Below, piece by piece: positions 9,525 to 19,804 of a stretch of DNA of 64,000 bases. The position numbers were made by a program, and so were the translations under genes. The stretch spans positions 1 through 64,000 of the forward strand of contig NZ_JAUXUP010000038.1 in the NCBI RefSeq assembly GCF_030680935.1. Direction: 5' to 3'. This stretch comes from Polaromonas sp. (GTDB taxonomy: Bacteria > Pseudomonadota > Gammaproteobacteria > Burkholderiales > Burkholderiaceae_C). The notes beneath the pieces were generated by a model that did not search any database, was not told where the DNA came from, and saw only the letters and a program-made list of their open reading frames with translations. Every line of letters begins with the position of its first letter. Positions within the stretch are counted from its first letter, which is position 1.

Positions 9525-9914
9525 ATGGACACCTTGCCTGAACGGGTCGCCCGCACCCTTCTGTTGGCCGTCGGACTGCTGTCGCTGATGACGCTCTGGG
9601 ACACCACGCCTGCGGGCGGCGCCGCGCTGGTGCCGCTGCTGCATCAGCAGTTTCTCAGTGCCTTGATCGCCGCTGCACTGGTCAGTGCAGTGTTTGCGCG
9701 CGCCATCCGCCTGCCGGTGCTGGCGGCGGCTTTGCTCAGCAAGCTGGGGTTTGTTGCCATCTCGTTGCTGGCGCCGGGTTTTGCTGCCACGCCGCTGCTG
9801 GTCCTGGACCTGATCGGTATCGCGGCGCTGCTGTCTGCCGGCGTTCTGCTGCTACGTGCTGAGCGCCAGCAGGCACGTTGGGACGGACCGATGCGTACGC
9901 GCCTGGAGGCCTGA
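9525..9914 (+). CDS. Small multi-TM membrane protein, function unknown
   Basis: 129 aa hydrophobic ORF MDTLPERVARTLLLAVGLLSLMTLW..., translationally coupled (TGATG) to the response regulator. Confidence 0.7.
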   Translation: MDTLPERVARTLLLAVGLLSLMTLWDTTPAGGAALVPLLHQQFLSALIAAALVSAVFARAIRLPVLAAALLSKLGFVAISLLAPGFAATPLLVLDLIGIAALLSAGVLLLRAERQQARWDGPMRTRLEA

Positions 9915-10609
9915 TGCGGGTCCTGCTGGTCGAAGACGATGACATGATTGGCGCCAGCCTGAAGCAGGCGCTTGAGAGCAAGGGCTGGTCGGTGGACTGG
10001 GTGCGCGACGGTTTGCTGGCGCAAAGCGCGCTGGCCGATGGCGCGTATGCCTGTGTGTTGCTGGACCTGGGTTTGCCGAAACGCGACGGTGTCGAGGTGT
10101 TGCGCCAGGCGCGTGCACGCGGCGATGCCACACCGGTGCTGGTGCTCACCGCACGCGACGGGCTGGACGACCGCATCGCCGGCCTGGACCTGGGGGCTGA
10201 CGACTACCTGCTCAAGCCCTATGAGTTTCGCGAGCTGCTGGCACGCATGCGCGCCGTCATACGGCGCCGCGATGGCAGCGCGCACTCGCTGATAGGTAAC
10301 GCCATGGTGCAGCTGGACCTGACCACCCGCGAGGTGCTGGTCAACGGCGAGCAGTCGGCGCTGTCGGCGCGCGAGTATGCGCTGCTGCACGCGCTGCTGG
10401 AGCGGCCCGGCGCCATCCTGTCGCGCGACCAGCTTGAAAACCGCATTTATGGATGGGGCGAAGAAGTCATGAGCAACGCGGTGGATGTGTTGATTCACGG
10501 CATGCGCAAGAAGCTCGGGGCCGACACCATCCGCAACGTGCGTGGGCTCGGCTGGCGCATTGCGGCGGCCACCCCGGCTGTGGTCGAAAACATCGGTGGG
10601 CAAGTCTGA
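9914..10609 (+). CDS. OmpR-family response regulator (QseB/TctD-like)
   Basis: MRVLLVEDDDMIGASLKQAL receiver domain, DLGLPKRDG, C-terminal winged helix NAVDVLIHGMRKKLG...RNVRGLGWRI. Confidence 0.93.
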   Translation: MRVLLVEDDDMIGASLKQALESKGWSVDWVRDGLLAQSALADGAYACVLLDLGLPKRDGVEVLRQARARGDATPVLVLTARDGLDDRIAGLDLGADDYLLKPYEFRELLARMRAVIRRRDGSAHSLIGNAMVQLDLTTREVLVNGEQSALSAREYALLHALLERPGAILSRDQLENRIYGWGEEVMSNAVDVLIHGMRKKLGADTIRNVRGLGWRIAAATPAVVENIGGQV

Positions 10610-11955
10610 TGCACATGTTTTCTGCCGGACCCATGTGTTCGCTGCGCCGCACGCTGCTGTGCTGGCTGATACCGCTTTTCCTGCTGGTGGGACTGGCCTC
10701 CGCGTGCGTCTCCTACTGGAGCTACAACAACATGGTCGGTACCTTCATGGACGAGCAGATGCAGCAGCTTGCAGACTCGGTCGTCATGCAGGAGGGCAAT
10801 GTCGCTCCTGTGGTGCGGTCGCGCGAGAATGTTCATGAATGGGGGACTTATGTCATTCAGGTGTATGGCCCCAGCGGTAGCTTGCAGGGCAGCTCCTGGC
10901 CACAGCTGAGCGCCGGGCTACTGGCAGAAGCGGGGTTTCATGACCTGCAGGCTGATGGCAAACGCTGGCGTGTTTATGCCACGCCGCCGGGTGGGCCTTT
11001 CGGCCATCGGGTACAGGTGTTTCAGAGCGGCGAGTTTCGCAGCCACCTGGCGGTTGGGCGCGCGGGCGCGGCAATTGCGCCAGTGCTCATTTTGTTGCCG
11101 CTCGCCATCCTGATCCTCTGGGGCGTTGCTGCGGCGGTCTCGCGCGAGGTTCAGGCGATTGGGCGCAAGGCGGCGATGCAGGACGAGCACACCATCACTG
11201 AATTGCCGCTCACGCGTGTTCCCCACGAGATTGCGCCACTGGTGGTGTCTTTTAATAGCTTGCTGACGCGTTTACGCGACGCCTTTGCCACGCAGCGGCG
11301 TTTTGTGCAAGACGCGGCGCATGAGCTGCGCACACCCATCACTGCGGTGGCCCTGCAGCTGGAGAACGTGCGTTGCGATATGCCGCCCGGCGCCTGCCAG
11401 CAGAGTTTTGCGCAACTGGAGGCGGGTGTCAGCCGGGCGCAGCGCCTGGTGGACCAGTTGCTCAAGCTGTCGCGCCAGGAAGCAAAAATTCAGGAAGTGC
11501 CGGTTGCCATGGATGTACATGCCCAGCTGCATGAAAGCATCAGCGGATTGATCTCGCTGGCGGACCAGCGCGGCATTGACCTCGGTCTGGTGGCGGCGCC
11601 CGCAGCGCCCACCATGCTCACGCTGCGCTGCGTGGGTGCAGACCTGCGCAGTGTGCTGGACAACCTGATTGAAAACGCCTTGCGCTACACCCCCGAAGGC
11701 GGTGTGGTGGATGTGCGCCTTTCCGCTGAGGCTGGCCAGCCCGTGGTGGAGATCATGGACACCGGCCCCGGCATTCCGCCAGACCAGCTGGACCGCGTCT
11801 TTGACCGGTTCTTTCGGGTCCCTGGCAGTGATGTGCGTGGCAGCGGCCTGGGCCTGGCCATTGCGCAGGCTGCGGCGCAGCGTTGCGGCTTGCGCGTGAC
11901 ACTGCGCAACCGCGAAGACCGCAGCGGCCTGATTGCCCGCGTTGCGTTGGTTTGA
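10609..11955 (+). CDS. Sensor histidine kinase (QseC-like)
   Basis: H-box FVQDAAHELRTPITAVALQLE, N-box LDNLIENALRYTP, G-box DTGPGIPPDQLDRVFDRFFR; overlaps the RR gene by 1 nt. Confidence 0.93.
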   Translation: MHMFSAGPMCSLRRTLLCWLIPLFLLVGLASACVSYWSYNNMVGTFMDEQMQQLADSVVMQEGNVAPVVRSRENVHEWGTYVIQVYGPSGSLQGSSWPQLSAGLLAEAGFHDLQADGKRWRVYATPPGGPFGHRVQVFQSGEFRSHLAVGRAGAAIAPVLILLPLAILILWGVAAAVSREVQAIGRKAAMQDEHTITELPLTRVPHEIAPLVVSFNSLLTRLRDAFATQRRFVQDAAHELRTPITAVALQLENVRCDMPPGACQQSFAQLEAGVSRAQRLVDQLLKLSRQEAKIQEVPVAMDVHAQLHESISGLISLADQRGIDLGLVAAPAAPTMLTLRCVGADLRSVLDNLIENALRYTPEGGVVDVRLSAEAGQPVVEIMDTGPGIPPDQLDRVFDRFFRVPGSDVRGSGLGLAIAQAAAQRCGLRVTLRNREDRSGLIARVALV

Positions 11956-11972
11956 AGCTTGCTCATTGCCAG

Positions 11973-11999
11973 CTAAGACTTCCCTCATGATCGCCTAAT
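11973..11999 (+). promoter_or_regulatory. Three CTAA/CTCA half-sites with 11-bp period, candidate response-regulator box upstream of the DUF4148-type gene
   Basis: CTAAgacttccCTCAtgatcgcCTAAt; CTAA at 11973 and 11995 (22 bp apart) with CTCA at 11984. Confidence 0.5.
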
Positions 12000-12098
12000 T
12001 GGCGCCACCTACAGTGAGATCACGGTTGATGTTGAAGCTCGAAAGAGCAGGACCCAACCGAACAACCGGTTCAACCACTCACTTAAAAGGTCATCATC

Positions 12099-12395
12099 AT
12101 GAACAAGTCTTACGCACTCATCGCCATCGCTACTTTTGCCGCCATTGCCTCCACCGGTGTGCGCGCGGAAAGCCCAGCGCCGTCATCGCAATTTGCAATC
12201 CAGATCGAAGGCAACCGCACCCGCGCGGAAGTCGCCAGCGAAGCTGTGGCAGCGGTCAAAAACTACAACCATATCCCTTCGGGATCGAAAGTGATCGCTC
12301 CCCTGAAGTCGGATGTGACCACCGCCATCGTGCGCGCCCAGGCGGCACAGGCTCTGCGTCTGGGTCAGATCCCAAGCGGCGAACTCAGCCTGTAA
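12099..12395 (+). CDS. DUF4148-type small exported protein
   Basis: Signal peptide MNKSYALIAIATFAAIASTGVRA, TRAEVASEAVAAVKN repeat style, 98 aa. Confidence 0.75.
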   Translation: MNKSYALIAIATFAAIASTGVRAESPAPSSQFAIQIEGNRTRAEVASEAVAAVKNYNHIPSGSKVIAPLKSDVTTAIVRAQAAQALRLGQIPSGELSL

Positions 12396-12456
12396 TCTCC
12401 GGCGGCCTTGGGCCGCTGCCATGAAGACGCGATAATCCGGTCTTGAAATGTACGAC

Positions 12457-12489
12457 GACGCCCCTAACTCCAGGGGCGTCTGTCTTTTT
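12457..12489 (+). terminator. Intrinsic terminator of the DUF4148-type gene
   Basis: GACGCCCCT-AACTCC-AGGGGCGTC followed by TGTCTTTTT. Confidence 0.8.
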
Positions 12490-12516
12490 CCACTCCCTTT
12501 TTCAAGAATCCGGATC

Positions 12517-14403
12517 ATGAGCAAGCAAACCCTTTCCTTCCAGGCAGAAGTCGCCCAGCTGTTGAACCTTGTCACCCACTCGCTGTATTCCAACCCCGAT
12601 ATTTTTCTGCGCGAGCTGGTCTCCAATGCATCAGACGCCTGCGACAAACTGCGCTTTGAAGCGCTGAACAAGGCCGACCTGTATGAAGACGCACCCAACC
12701 TTGAGGTAAGGGTGAGCTTCGACAAGGCCGCCAAAACGCTGACCATCAGCGACACCGGCATTGGACTGTCGCAGCAGGAAGCCGTGGACAACCTCGGCAC
12801 GATTGCCAAAAGCGGCACGCGCGACTTTGTAGCCAAGCTGTCGGGCGACCAGAAAAACGACGCGCAGTTGATTGGCCAGTTTGGTGTCGGCTTTTATTCA
12901 GGCTTTATCGTCGCTGACAAAATCACGGTGGAAAGCCGCCGCGCCGGGTTGCCCGCCACAGAGGGTGTGCGCTGGACCAGCGCCGGTACCGGCGAGTTCG
13001 AGGTCGAGTCGATGGACCGCGCCCAGCGTGGCTCCAGCGTCATCCTGCACCTCAAGGACGATGCTGCCGAGTACCTCAACACCTGGAAGCTCAAAAGCAT
13101 CATCAGCAAATATTCTGACCACATTTCTCTGCCGATTCTGATGAAAAAGGAAGAGTGGAAGGAAGGCGAAAACGACCAGCCCGGCGAGATGGTGACCAGC
13201 GACGACTGGGAAACCGTGAACCAGGCAGCCGCCCTGTGGACCCGGGCCAAGAAAGACATCACGCAAGAGCAGTACGACGAGTTTTACAAGCAGATCAGCT
13301 ACGACAGCCAGCCCCCGCTGGCCAGCACACACAACCGCGTGGAAGGGTCCACCGAGTACACGCAATTGCTGTTCATTCCGGCCAAGGCGCCCATGGACTT
13401 GTTCAACCGCGACAAGGCGGCGGGTATCAAGCTCTACGTCAAGCGCGTCTTCATCATGGACGACGCGCAGGCGCTGCTGCCGACCTACCTGCGTTTTGTC
13501 AAAGGGGTGGTGGACTCATCCGACCTGCCGCTCAATGTCTCGCGCGAGTTGCTGCAGGAGAGCCGCGCCGTCAAGGCCATTCGCGAAGGCTGCACCAAAC
13601 GCGTCTTGTCCATGATCGAGGACATGGCCGCCAACGAGCCGGAAAAGTTTGCGGCCTTTTATGCCGAGTTCGGCGCGGTGCTCAAGGAAGGCCTGGGCGA
13701 AGACTTTGCCAACCGCGACCGGCTGGCCAAGCTGCTGCGGTTTGCCAGCTCGACCACCGACACCACCAGCGTGGGTTTTGCCGACTACAAGGCACGCATG
13801 AAAGAAGGCCAGGACGCGATTTATTACATCACCGCCGACACCCAGGCCGCTGGCAAAAACAGCCCGCAGCTAGAGATCTTCCGCAAGAAGGGCATTGAAG
13901 TTCTGCTCATGACCGACCGCGTCGACGAATGGGCGCTGAACTATCTGCACGAGTTCGACGGAACACCGCTGCAGTCGGTAGCCAAAGGCGCGGTGGATCT
14001 GGGCAAGCTGCAGGATGACGACGAAAAGAAGGCTGCGGAAGAGGCGCAGACCCAGTTCAAACCCATGCTGGACAGGCTCAAGGAGGCACTCAAGGACAAG
14101 GCCGCCGACGTACGCGCGACAACGCGCCTGGTCGATTCACCGGCTTGCCTGGTGGTGCAGGACGGCGACATGTCCACCCAGCTGGCGCGCATGCTCAAGC
14201 AGGCCGGCCAGGCCGCGCCTGAGGTCAAGCCGATTCTGGAGATCAATGCCCAGCACGCGCTGGTGAAAAAGCTCGAAGGCAGCGAACATTTCGACGACCT
14301 CGCCCACATCCTGTTCGACCAGGCTTTGCTGGCCGAGGGCGGTTTGCCGGATGATCCGGCTGCTTATGTGCGGCGCGTCAATGCGCTGCTTGAAAAAACC
14401 TGA
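12517..14403 (+). CDS. htpG: Molecular chaperone HtpG (Hsp90)
   Basis: [89 protein letters not shown]. Confidence 0.97.
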   Translation: MSKQTLSFQAEVAQLLNLVTHSLYSNPDIFLRELVSNASDACDKLRFEALNKADLYEDAPNLEVRVSFDKAAKTLTISDTGIGLSQQEAVDNLGTIAKSGTRDFVAKLSGDQKNDAQLIGQFGVGFYSGFIVADKITVESRRAGLPATEGVRWTSAGTGEFEVESMDRAQRGSSVILHLKDDAAEYLNTWKLKSIISKYSDHISLPILMKKEEWKEGENDQPGEMVTSDDWETVNQAAALWTRAKKDITQEQYDEFYKQISYDSQPPLASTHNRVEGSTEYTQLLFIPAKAPMDLFNRDKAAGIKLYVKRVFIMDDAQALLPTYLRFVKGVVDSSDLPLNVSRELLQESRAVKAIREGCTKRVLSMIEDMAANEPEKFAAFYAEFGAVLKEGLGEDFANRDRLAKLLRFASSTTDTTSVGFADYKARMKEGQDAIYYITADTQAAGKNSPQLEIFRKKGIEVLLMTDRVDEWALNYLHEFDGTPLQSVAKGAVDLGKLQDDDEKKAAEEAQTQFKPMLDRLKEALKDKAADVRATTRLVDSPACLVVQDGDMSTQLARMLKQAGQAAPEVKPILEINAQHALVKKLEGSEHFDDLAHILFDQALLAEGGLPDDPAAYVRRVNALLEKT

Positions 14404-14427
14404 GTCGGCTCAGGCTGTCACTGGCTC

Positions 14428-14462
14428 AAAGCCGCCGGCGCTGCGAAGCCCGGCGGCTTTTT
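14428..14462. terminator. Bidirectional terminator between htpG and the convergent Bug SBP gene
   Basis: AAAGCCGCCGG-cgctgcgaagc-CCGGCGGCTTTTT, perfect 11-bp stem. Confidence 0.85.
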
Positions 14463-14493
14463 GACTGGTGAGCAGCGCTGCGCGGAGCCAGGT

Positions 14494-15462
14494 TTATTCA
14501 ACTTTGCCAATACGCTTGACCACCTCGGCCATGCGCCTGGCATCGGCCTGCACATATTTTTCAAAGTCCGGCGAGTCCTGGTACAACACCGGGCTGCCGG
14601 CGTTCAGGATCACCTCTTTGACCTTGCTGTCCTGCGCCGCAGCCTTGGCGGCAGCGCGCAGGCGCTGCGCAATCGGCTCTGGCGTGTCCTTCGGGATAAA
14701 CAGGCCAGACCACTGCGCGTATTCGGCGTTGTAGCCTGCGTCTTTCAGGCTGGGCGCATCCGGCAGGGCGCCCAGCGGACTGTTGCCCCAATGAGCCAGA
14801 ACCCGCAGCTTGCCCGCCTTGACGTGCTGCAGCACCGTGGCTGGGCCGGAAGATACCGCGTCAATTTGGCCGCCAAGCAGCGCCACCACGGCAGGGCCAG
14901 CGCCGGTAAACGGTACATGGGTCATTTTGATACCGGCGTTTTGCGACAGGATTTCCATCGGCACATGCATGGTGCCGTAGTTACCGGACGAACCGTAGTT
15001 GATCGCGCCGGGGCGCTTTTTGGCGTCTTCCACAAAATCTTTTGCAGTCTTCCATGGTGAATCAGCGCGCACGGCCAGTACCGTCGGGTCGGCGGTGAAG
15101 CGCGCGATGGCGCGCAGGTCGTTGTGCGCAAACATCGGCTGGCGGGCCAGCACCACGTCGGCTTCGGGGATCACGGTCAGTGATGACAGGGCCAGAAGCA
15201 CCGTGTAGCCGTCAGGCTTTGACTTGGCCGCCATGCCCATGCCAATGCCGCCGCCAGCTCCGGCCTTGTTTTCAATCACGACCGGCTGGCCCAACTCGCG
15301 CGCCATCGCCTCGGCCACGGGGCGCGCCACCAGATCGGCCAGCCCGCCGGGAGGAAAGGGCACGATCATGGTGATGGAACGGGTGGGCCATGCATTTTGT
15401 GCGGCCACCCAGGTGGTGCCGGAAATAAGCATGGCTGCAAGCCATAGGGATCTGCGTTTCAT
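14494..15462 (-). CDS. Tripartite tricarboxylate transporter substrate-binding protein (Bug family)
   Basis: MKRRSLWLAAMLISGTTWVAAQNAWPTRSITMIVPFPPGGLADLVARPVAEAMARELGQPVVIENKAGAGGGIG. Confidence 0.92.
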   Translation of the reverse strand: MKRRSLWLAAMLISGTTWVAAQNAWPTRSITMIVPFPPGGLADLVARPVAEAMARELGQPVVIENKAGAGGGIGMGMAAKSKPDGYTVLLALSSLTVIPEADVVLARQPMFAHNDLRAIARFTADPTVLAVRADSPWKTAKDFVEDAKKRPGAINYGSSGNYGTMHVPMEILSQNAGIKMTHVPFTGAGPAVVALLGGQIDAVSSGPATVLQHVKAGKLRVLAHWGNSPLGALPDAPSLKDAGYNAEYAQWSGLFIPKDTPEPIAQRLRAAAKAAAQDSKVKEVILNAGSPVLYQDSPDFEKYVQADARRMAEVVKRIGKVE

Positions 15463-15645
15463 GGTTGTCTCCGGAGTGTTGGCGGTGGTCTTCAAACAGA
15501 ATATCGTCTGGTTTTATGGTTTGCATGCTAACATTTGCAGCGAAGCAAGGGCCTATCGAAATCCCTAGGAATGAGGCCCAGCCCCTTTCCGAGAACCTGG
15601 GCCGGCACCATTGCGTGCGCTCAAAAATAAAGAGAGACAAGTGTC

Positions 15646-16524
15646 ATGAAAATAGTTGCATTCCGCCAAAATGGCCAGTCGTGCGCGGGTCTTGTATCGG
15701 CCGATCTTCAGCAAGTCCAGCCCTTTGATTTGCCGCAGGCGCAGGCTGAACTGGGCGCCTTGCCGCTGATTGAAATGTATGCGCGCGGCGAGCCCTTGCC
15801 AGCGCTGCAGGCAGCGGTTTCACTCAGCGACGTGCAGATCACTGCACCTCTGCCGCGGCCGCGGCGTAATATTTTCTGTGTCGGGAAAAACTATTTTGCA
15901 CATGCCAAAGAGTTTGCTGGCAGCGGTTTTGACAGCAGTGCCAAATCGGGTGGCGACATACCGGCCGACCCGATCATTTTCACCAAGGTGCCGGAGTCGG
16001 TGGTGGGACCGGGCGCGGCGATAACAATGCCTGCGGCCCGCGTCTCCAGCGCGATTGATTACGAGGCTGAACTGGCGGTCATCATCGGGCGTGGTGGCAA
16101 AGGCATAGCCGCCGCAGACGCCATGGCCCATGTCTGGGGCTACACCATCGTCAATGACATCACGGCACGCGACTGGCAAAGCCGCCACCAGCAGTGGCAC
16201 ATGGGCAAATCGTTTGATACTTTTTGCCCGATGGGGCCGTGGCTGGTCAGCGCCGACGAGCTGGACGGAACCAAGACAAACGTGCGCTGTTATGTCAACG
16301 GTGAAGAGCGCCAGAACGCCTCAACCGCCGACCTGATTTTTGACATTCCCAAATTGATAGAGACCCTGTCGGCCGGCATCACCCTGTATCCGGGTGATGT
16401 GATTGCCACCGGCACGCCGGTGGGTGTCGGCATTGGCTTCAAGCCGCCCAGATACCTGCGCGCAGGTGATGTGGTGCGGGTTGAAATCGACGGCATTGGC
16501 AGCCTGGAAAACCCGGTGCGCTGA
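15646..16524 (+). CDS. Fumarylacetoacetate hydrolase family protein
   Basis: NIFCVGKNYFAHAKE, FTKVPESVVGPGA, DYEAELAVIIGRGGKGI, GYTIVNDITARDWQ, TGTPVGVGIGFKPPRYL. Confidence 0.93.
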   Translation: MKIVAFRQNGQSCAGLVSADLQQVQPFDLPQAQAELGALPLIEMYARGEPLPALQAAVSLSDVQITAPLPRPRRNIFCVGKNYFAHAKEFAGSGFDSSAKSGGDIPADPIIFTKVPESVVGPGAAITMPAARVSSAIDYEAELAVIIGRGGKGIAAADAMAHVWGYTIVNDITARDWQSRHQQWHMGKSFDTFCPMGPWLVSADELDGTKTNVRCYVNGEERQNASTADLIFDIPKLIETLSAGITLYPGDVIATGTPVGVGIGFKPPRYLRAGDVVRVEIDGIGSLENPVR

Positions 16525-16543
16525 GCCGCAAGGCCAGAGCCTC

Positions 16544-17389
16544 TTACAGAGACTGCATACGCACGCGGCGCGCGGCTTCTTCAGCCCGCGCGTCACTGAT
16601 CTCGCCCATCACCGCGCCCAGGTCCACCGGCCCGCGCTTGTGCGCAAACTGACCGGTCAGCACGTGATCGGGCCGCAGCACACCGCGCTGGTACAGGTCC
16701 CAGATTTCGTGGCCGTAGTCACTTTTCAGCAGGTCTGGTGCAAAGCGGCCAAAGAAGCCGCGCAGGTTGGCCACATCACGCAGCAACATGCGGCTGGCGT
16801 GGTTGTTGCCCGCTGCATCCACCGCCTGCGGCAGGTCGATGATGACCGGGCCGTCTTCGGCCAGCAACACATTGAATTCGGAAAGGTCCCCGTGCACCAC
16901 ACCGGCGCAAAGCATGCGCACCACCTCGCCCAGCAAGGTGGCGTGGTGGGCACGTGCGTCTTCGGGTGTGAATTCCACATCGTTCAGGCGGGGCGCTGCG
17001 TCGCCACTGGCATCGGTGACCAGTTCCATCAGCAGCACGCCGTCGCAGAAGTTGTGCGGCTTGGGCACACGCACGCCGGCAGCGGCGAGGCGGTACAAGG
17101 CATCGACCTCTGCGCTTTGCCAGGCCGCCTCTGCCGCCTCCCGGCCAAAACGGGTCCCCTTGGCCATGGCACGCGCCTGGCGCGTGTTTTTGACCTTGCG
17201 GTTTTCGGTGTAGTCCACCGCCTGCCGGAAGCTTCGCTGGTCGGCCTCTTTGTAGATCTTGGCGCAACGTGTCTCGTCCCCGCAGCGCACTACGTACACC
17301 ATGGCTTCCTTGCCGCTCATCAACTGCCGCACCACGGTGTCGATCAGGCCTTCTTCGATCAGGGATAACAGGCGCTTGGGTGGTTTCAT
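16544..17389 (-). CDS. RIO1-like atypical serine/threonine protein kinase (PA4780 family-like)
   Basis: SGKEAMVYVVRCGDETRCAKIYKEAD, VVHGDLSEFNVLL, VIIDLPQAVD (RIO kinase catalytic and metal-binding loops). Confidence 0.88.
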   Translation of the reverse strand: MKPPKRLLSLIEEGLIDTVVRQLMSGKEAMVYVVRCGDETRCAKIYKEADQRSFRQAVDYTENRKVKNTRQARAMAKGTRFGREAAEAAWQSAEVDALYRLAAAGVRVPKPHNFCDGVLLMELVTDASGDAAPRLNDVEFTPEDARAHHATLLGEVVRMLCAGVVHGDLSEFNVLLAEDGPVIIDLPQAVDAAGNNHASRMLLRDVANLRGFFGRFAPDLLKSDYGHEIWDLYQRGVLRPDHVLTGQFAHKRGPVDLGAVMGEISDARAEEAARRVRMQSL

Positions 17390-17683
17390 GCCCCCATTTT
17401 GCGCCTGACGGGCGAAGCGGCGGTTGTCAGCCGGCTTGTCTGGGCGGCCTCGCGTTCAGACCAACTGTTGACGGAGATCAGCGGTCATGGCCTTCGTTCG
17501 GCGTAAAGTCGCGCGATGTGATGGCTCCCCTCCGGGGGGCTGCCTGACTTGCGGGTGCATGACTTCCTCTCTTTACTTCCCTGACGTGTCGCAGACGCCG
17601 ACGGCCGCACCCGACTTTGTCGGAAACTGGCGTGGCTGGCCTGGCCTGGGCCAGGTGGCATCCGCACTGGCGGACTGACGACG

Positions 17684-18301
17684 ATGTACCACGGCGAACG
17701 GTTCAACAGCATCAGCCATCTCGTCGGCGCGGGGCTGGCGCTGGCGGGTTCGTCTGCATTGATTGTGTCCGCGGGTTTCGCCGGTGACCCCTGGAAAATT
17801 GTGAGCTTCAGCATCTACGGCGCCATGCTCGTGGCGCTGTACGTCTTTTCGACGCTCTATCACAGCGTACGCGGCCGAGCCAAAAACGTACTGCGCAAAT
17901 TTGACCATTGTTCGATCTACCTGTTGATCGCGGGCAGCTATACGCCTTTCGCGCTGGTGTCGCTGCGTGGTGCCTGGGGCTGGTTGCTGCTGGGTGTGGT
18001 GTGGAGCCTGGCCTTGCTGGGTATCGTGCAGGAAATCTGGCTGGCCAAAGGCGCACGCGTGCTGTCCATGGTCATTTATGTGCTGATGGGCTGGCTGGCG
18101 CTGGTGGCAGTGGTGCCCTTGTGGACTGCCCTGACGCCAGCAGGTTTTGCCTGGCTGGCCGCAGGCGGCGCCTGTTACACCCTGGGCATTGGTTTTTACG
18201 CCACCGACCACAAGCTGCGCCACGGTCACGGCTTGTGGCACCTGTTTGTGCTGGGTGGCAGCATTTGCCACTTCATCACCGTGCTGCTCTACGTGGCCTG
18301 A
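17684..18301 (+). CDS. trhA: Hemolysin III family / TrhA membrane protein
   Basis: FNSISHLVGAGLALAGSSALI; STLYHSV; FDHCSIYLLIAGSYTPFAL; DHKLRHGHGLWHLFVLGGSICHF. Confidence 0.9.
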   Translation: MYHGERFNSISHLVGAGLALAGSSALIVSAGFAGDPWKIVSFSIYGAMLVALYVFSTLYHSVRGRAKNVLRKFDHCSIYLLIAGSYTPFALVSLRGAWGWLLLGVVWSLALLGIVQEIWLAKGARVLSMVIYVLMGWLALVAVVPLWTALTPAGFAWLAAGGACYTLGIGFYATDHKLRHGHGLWHLFVLGGSICHFITVLLYVA

Positions 18302-18492
18302 ATTGCTGGATCGCCGGGAAACGACTGCCCTCATTCCCCTCCTGTACTTGCACTGGTCCTCGGGGCCTTGATGGGACGTTTGCCGGCCTGCCCCGATAGG
18401 GGGTCCGGTGCCCGACGTGCGCTGGATGCCGCTGCAGTTTCGCCGTGTCGCCTGCGTTCTGACAGCACCCCGCCTCACTCGCACAATGCCTC

Positions 18493-19788
18493 ATGGACTT
18501 CCATCACTCTCCCAAGGCGCAGGCCCTGTGCCAGCAACTCGAAGCCTTCATGCAGCAGTATCTGCTGCCTTACAACGCCGCCTGGCATCACTCGGTGCAG
18601 CAGGGCGTGTATCCGCCGCCCTTCCTCGAAGACCTCAAGGCCCTGGCGCGCGAAGAAGGTCTGTGGAACCTGTTCCTGCCCGGCCTGCGCGCGGACGAAC
18701 CCGGCACCTGCCTGGGCAACCTCGACTACGCGCCGCTGGCAGAAATCATGGGCCGCCTGCCCTGGGTGGCGGAAGTATTCAACTGCAGCGCACCCGACAC
18801 CGGCAATATGGAACTTCTGAATCGTTTTGCCACGCCCCGGCAGCACGCGCAGTGGCTGCTGCCGCTGATGGAAGGGCGTATACGCTCGGCTTTCGCGATG
18901 TCCGAGCCCGACGTGGCCTCGTCCGACCCCACCAACCTGCAGACCACGGTGCGGCGCGAAGGCGGGCAACTGGTGCTCAACGGCCGCAAATGGTTCATCA
19001 CCGGGGCCGCGCATCCGCACTGCCGCCTGCTGATCGTGATGTGCCGCAACGACGAAGCGCAAGGCGAGGGCGAGCCGACCGGAGCGCACCACCGGCACAG
19101 CATGGTACTGGTACCCATGGACACCCCCGGCGTGCAGGTAGTGCGCAATATTGCGGTGCTGCACCACCACGCAGCCGAAGGGCATTGCGAGATCCTGCTG
19201 CGCGATGTGCGTGTGCCGGACGACCATGTGCTGGGCGGCTGGGGCGAAGGTTTTGCCATGGCCCAAGCGCGCCTCGGGCCGGGGCGGGTGCACCATTGCA
19301 TGCGCAGCATCGGTCAGTGTGAGCTGGCACTGGCGCTGGCCAGCGAGCGCACACTCGAGCGCCAGGCCTTCGGCAAATACCTGTCGGACTTTTCCAATGT
19401 GCAGGAGTGGATTGCCGAGTCGCGCCTCGAGATCGACCAGGCGCGCCTTCTGGTGCTGCAGGCCGCCTGGGCGCTCGACCAGGGCACGGCCGAACCGGCG
19501 CAATTACGTGCGCAGGTGGCTGGCATCAAGGTGGTGGTGGCCCGCCTGCAGACGCGCGTGGTCGACCGCGCCATGCAGATTTTTGGTGCCATGGGCCTGT
19601 CGCCCGACACCCCGCTGGCCTATTTCTGGAGCTGGGGCCGCGCCCTGCAACTGATGGATGGACCCGACGAGGTACACCTGCGCACCGTGGCGCGGCACGA
19701 GTTGGCGCGGGCGCGCGCACGCAGGGGGGCGACAGCCGCCTACTTCACCACGCCCGAACAATTGCAGGCATCCCCGCGCATCCGCTGA
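18493..19788 (+). CDS. Acyl-CoA dehydrogenase family protein
   Basis: FAMSEPDVASSDPTNLQTTVRREGGQLVLNGRKWFITGA; LGPGRVHHCMRSIG; QIFGAMGLSPDTPLAYFW. Confidence 0.93.
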   Translation: MDFHHSPKAQALCQQLEAFMQQYLLPYNAAWHHSVQQGVYPPPFLEDLKALAREEGLWNLFLPGLRADEPGTCLGNLDYAPLAEIMGRLPWVAEVFNCSAPDTGNMELLNRFATPRQHAQWLLPLMEGRIRSAFAMSEPDVASSDPTNLQTTVRREGGQLVLNGRKWFITGAAHPHCRLLIVMCRNDEAQGEGEPTGAHHRHSMVLVPMDTPGVQVVRNIAVLHHHAAEGHCEILLRDVRVPDDHVLGGWGEGFAMAQARLGPGRVHHCMRSIGQCELALALASERTLERQAFGKYLSDFSNVQEWIAESRLEIDQARLLVLQAAWALDQGTAEPAQLRAQVAGIKVVVARLQTRVVDRAMQIFGAMGLSPDTPLAYFWSWGRALQLMDGPDEVHLRTVARHELARARARRGATAAYFTTPEQLQASPRIR

Positions 19789-19804
19789 TGCTTGCAGCGC
19801 GAGC

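Noticed and set aside
17395-17683. Small ORF 17487-17678 between the RIO-like kinase and trhA
   Set aside because: No SD, no recognisable family, no coding bias I can support; left as an intergenic region.
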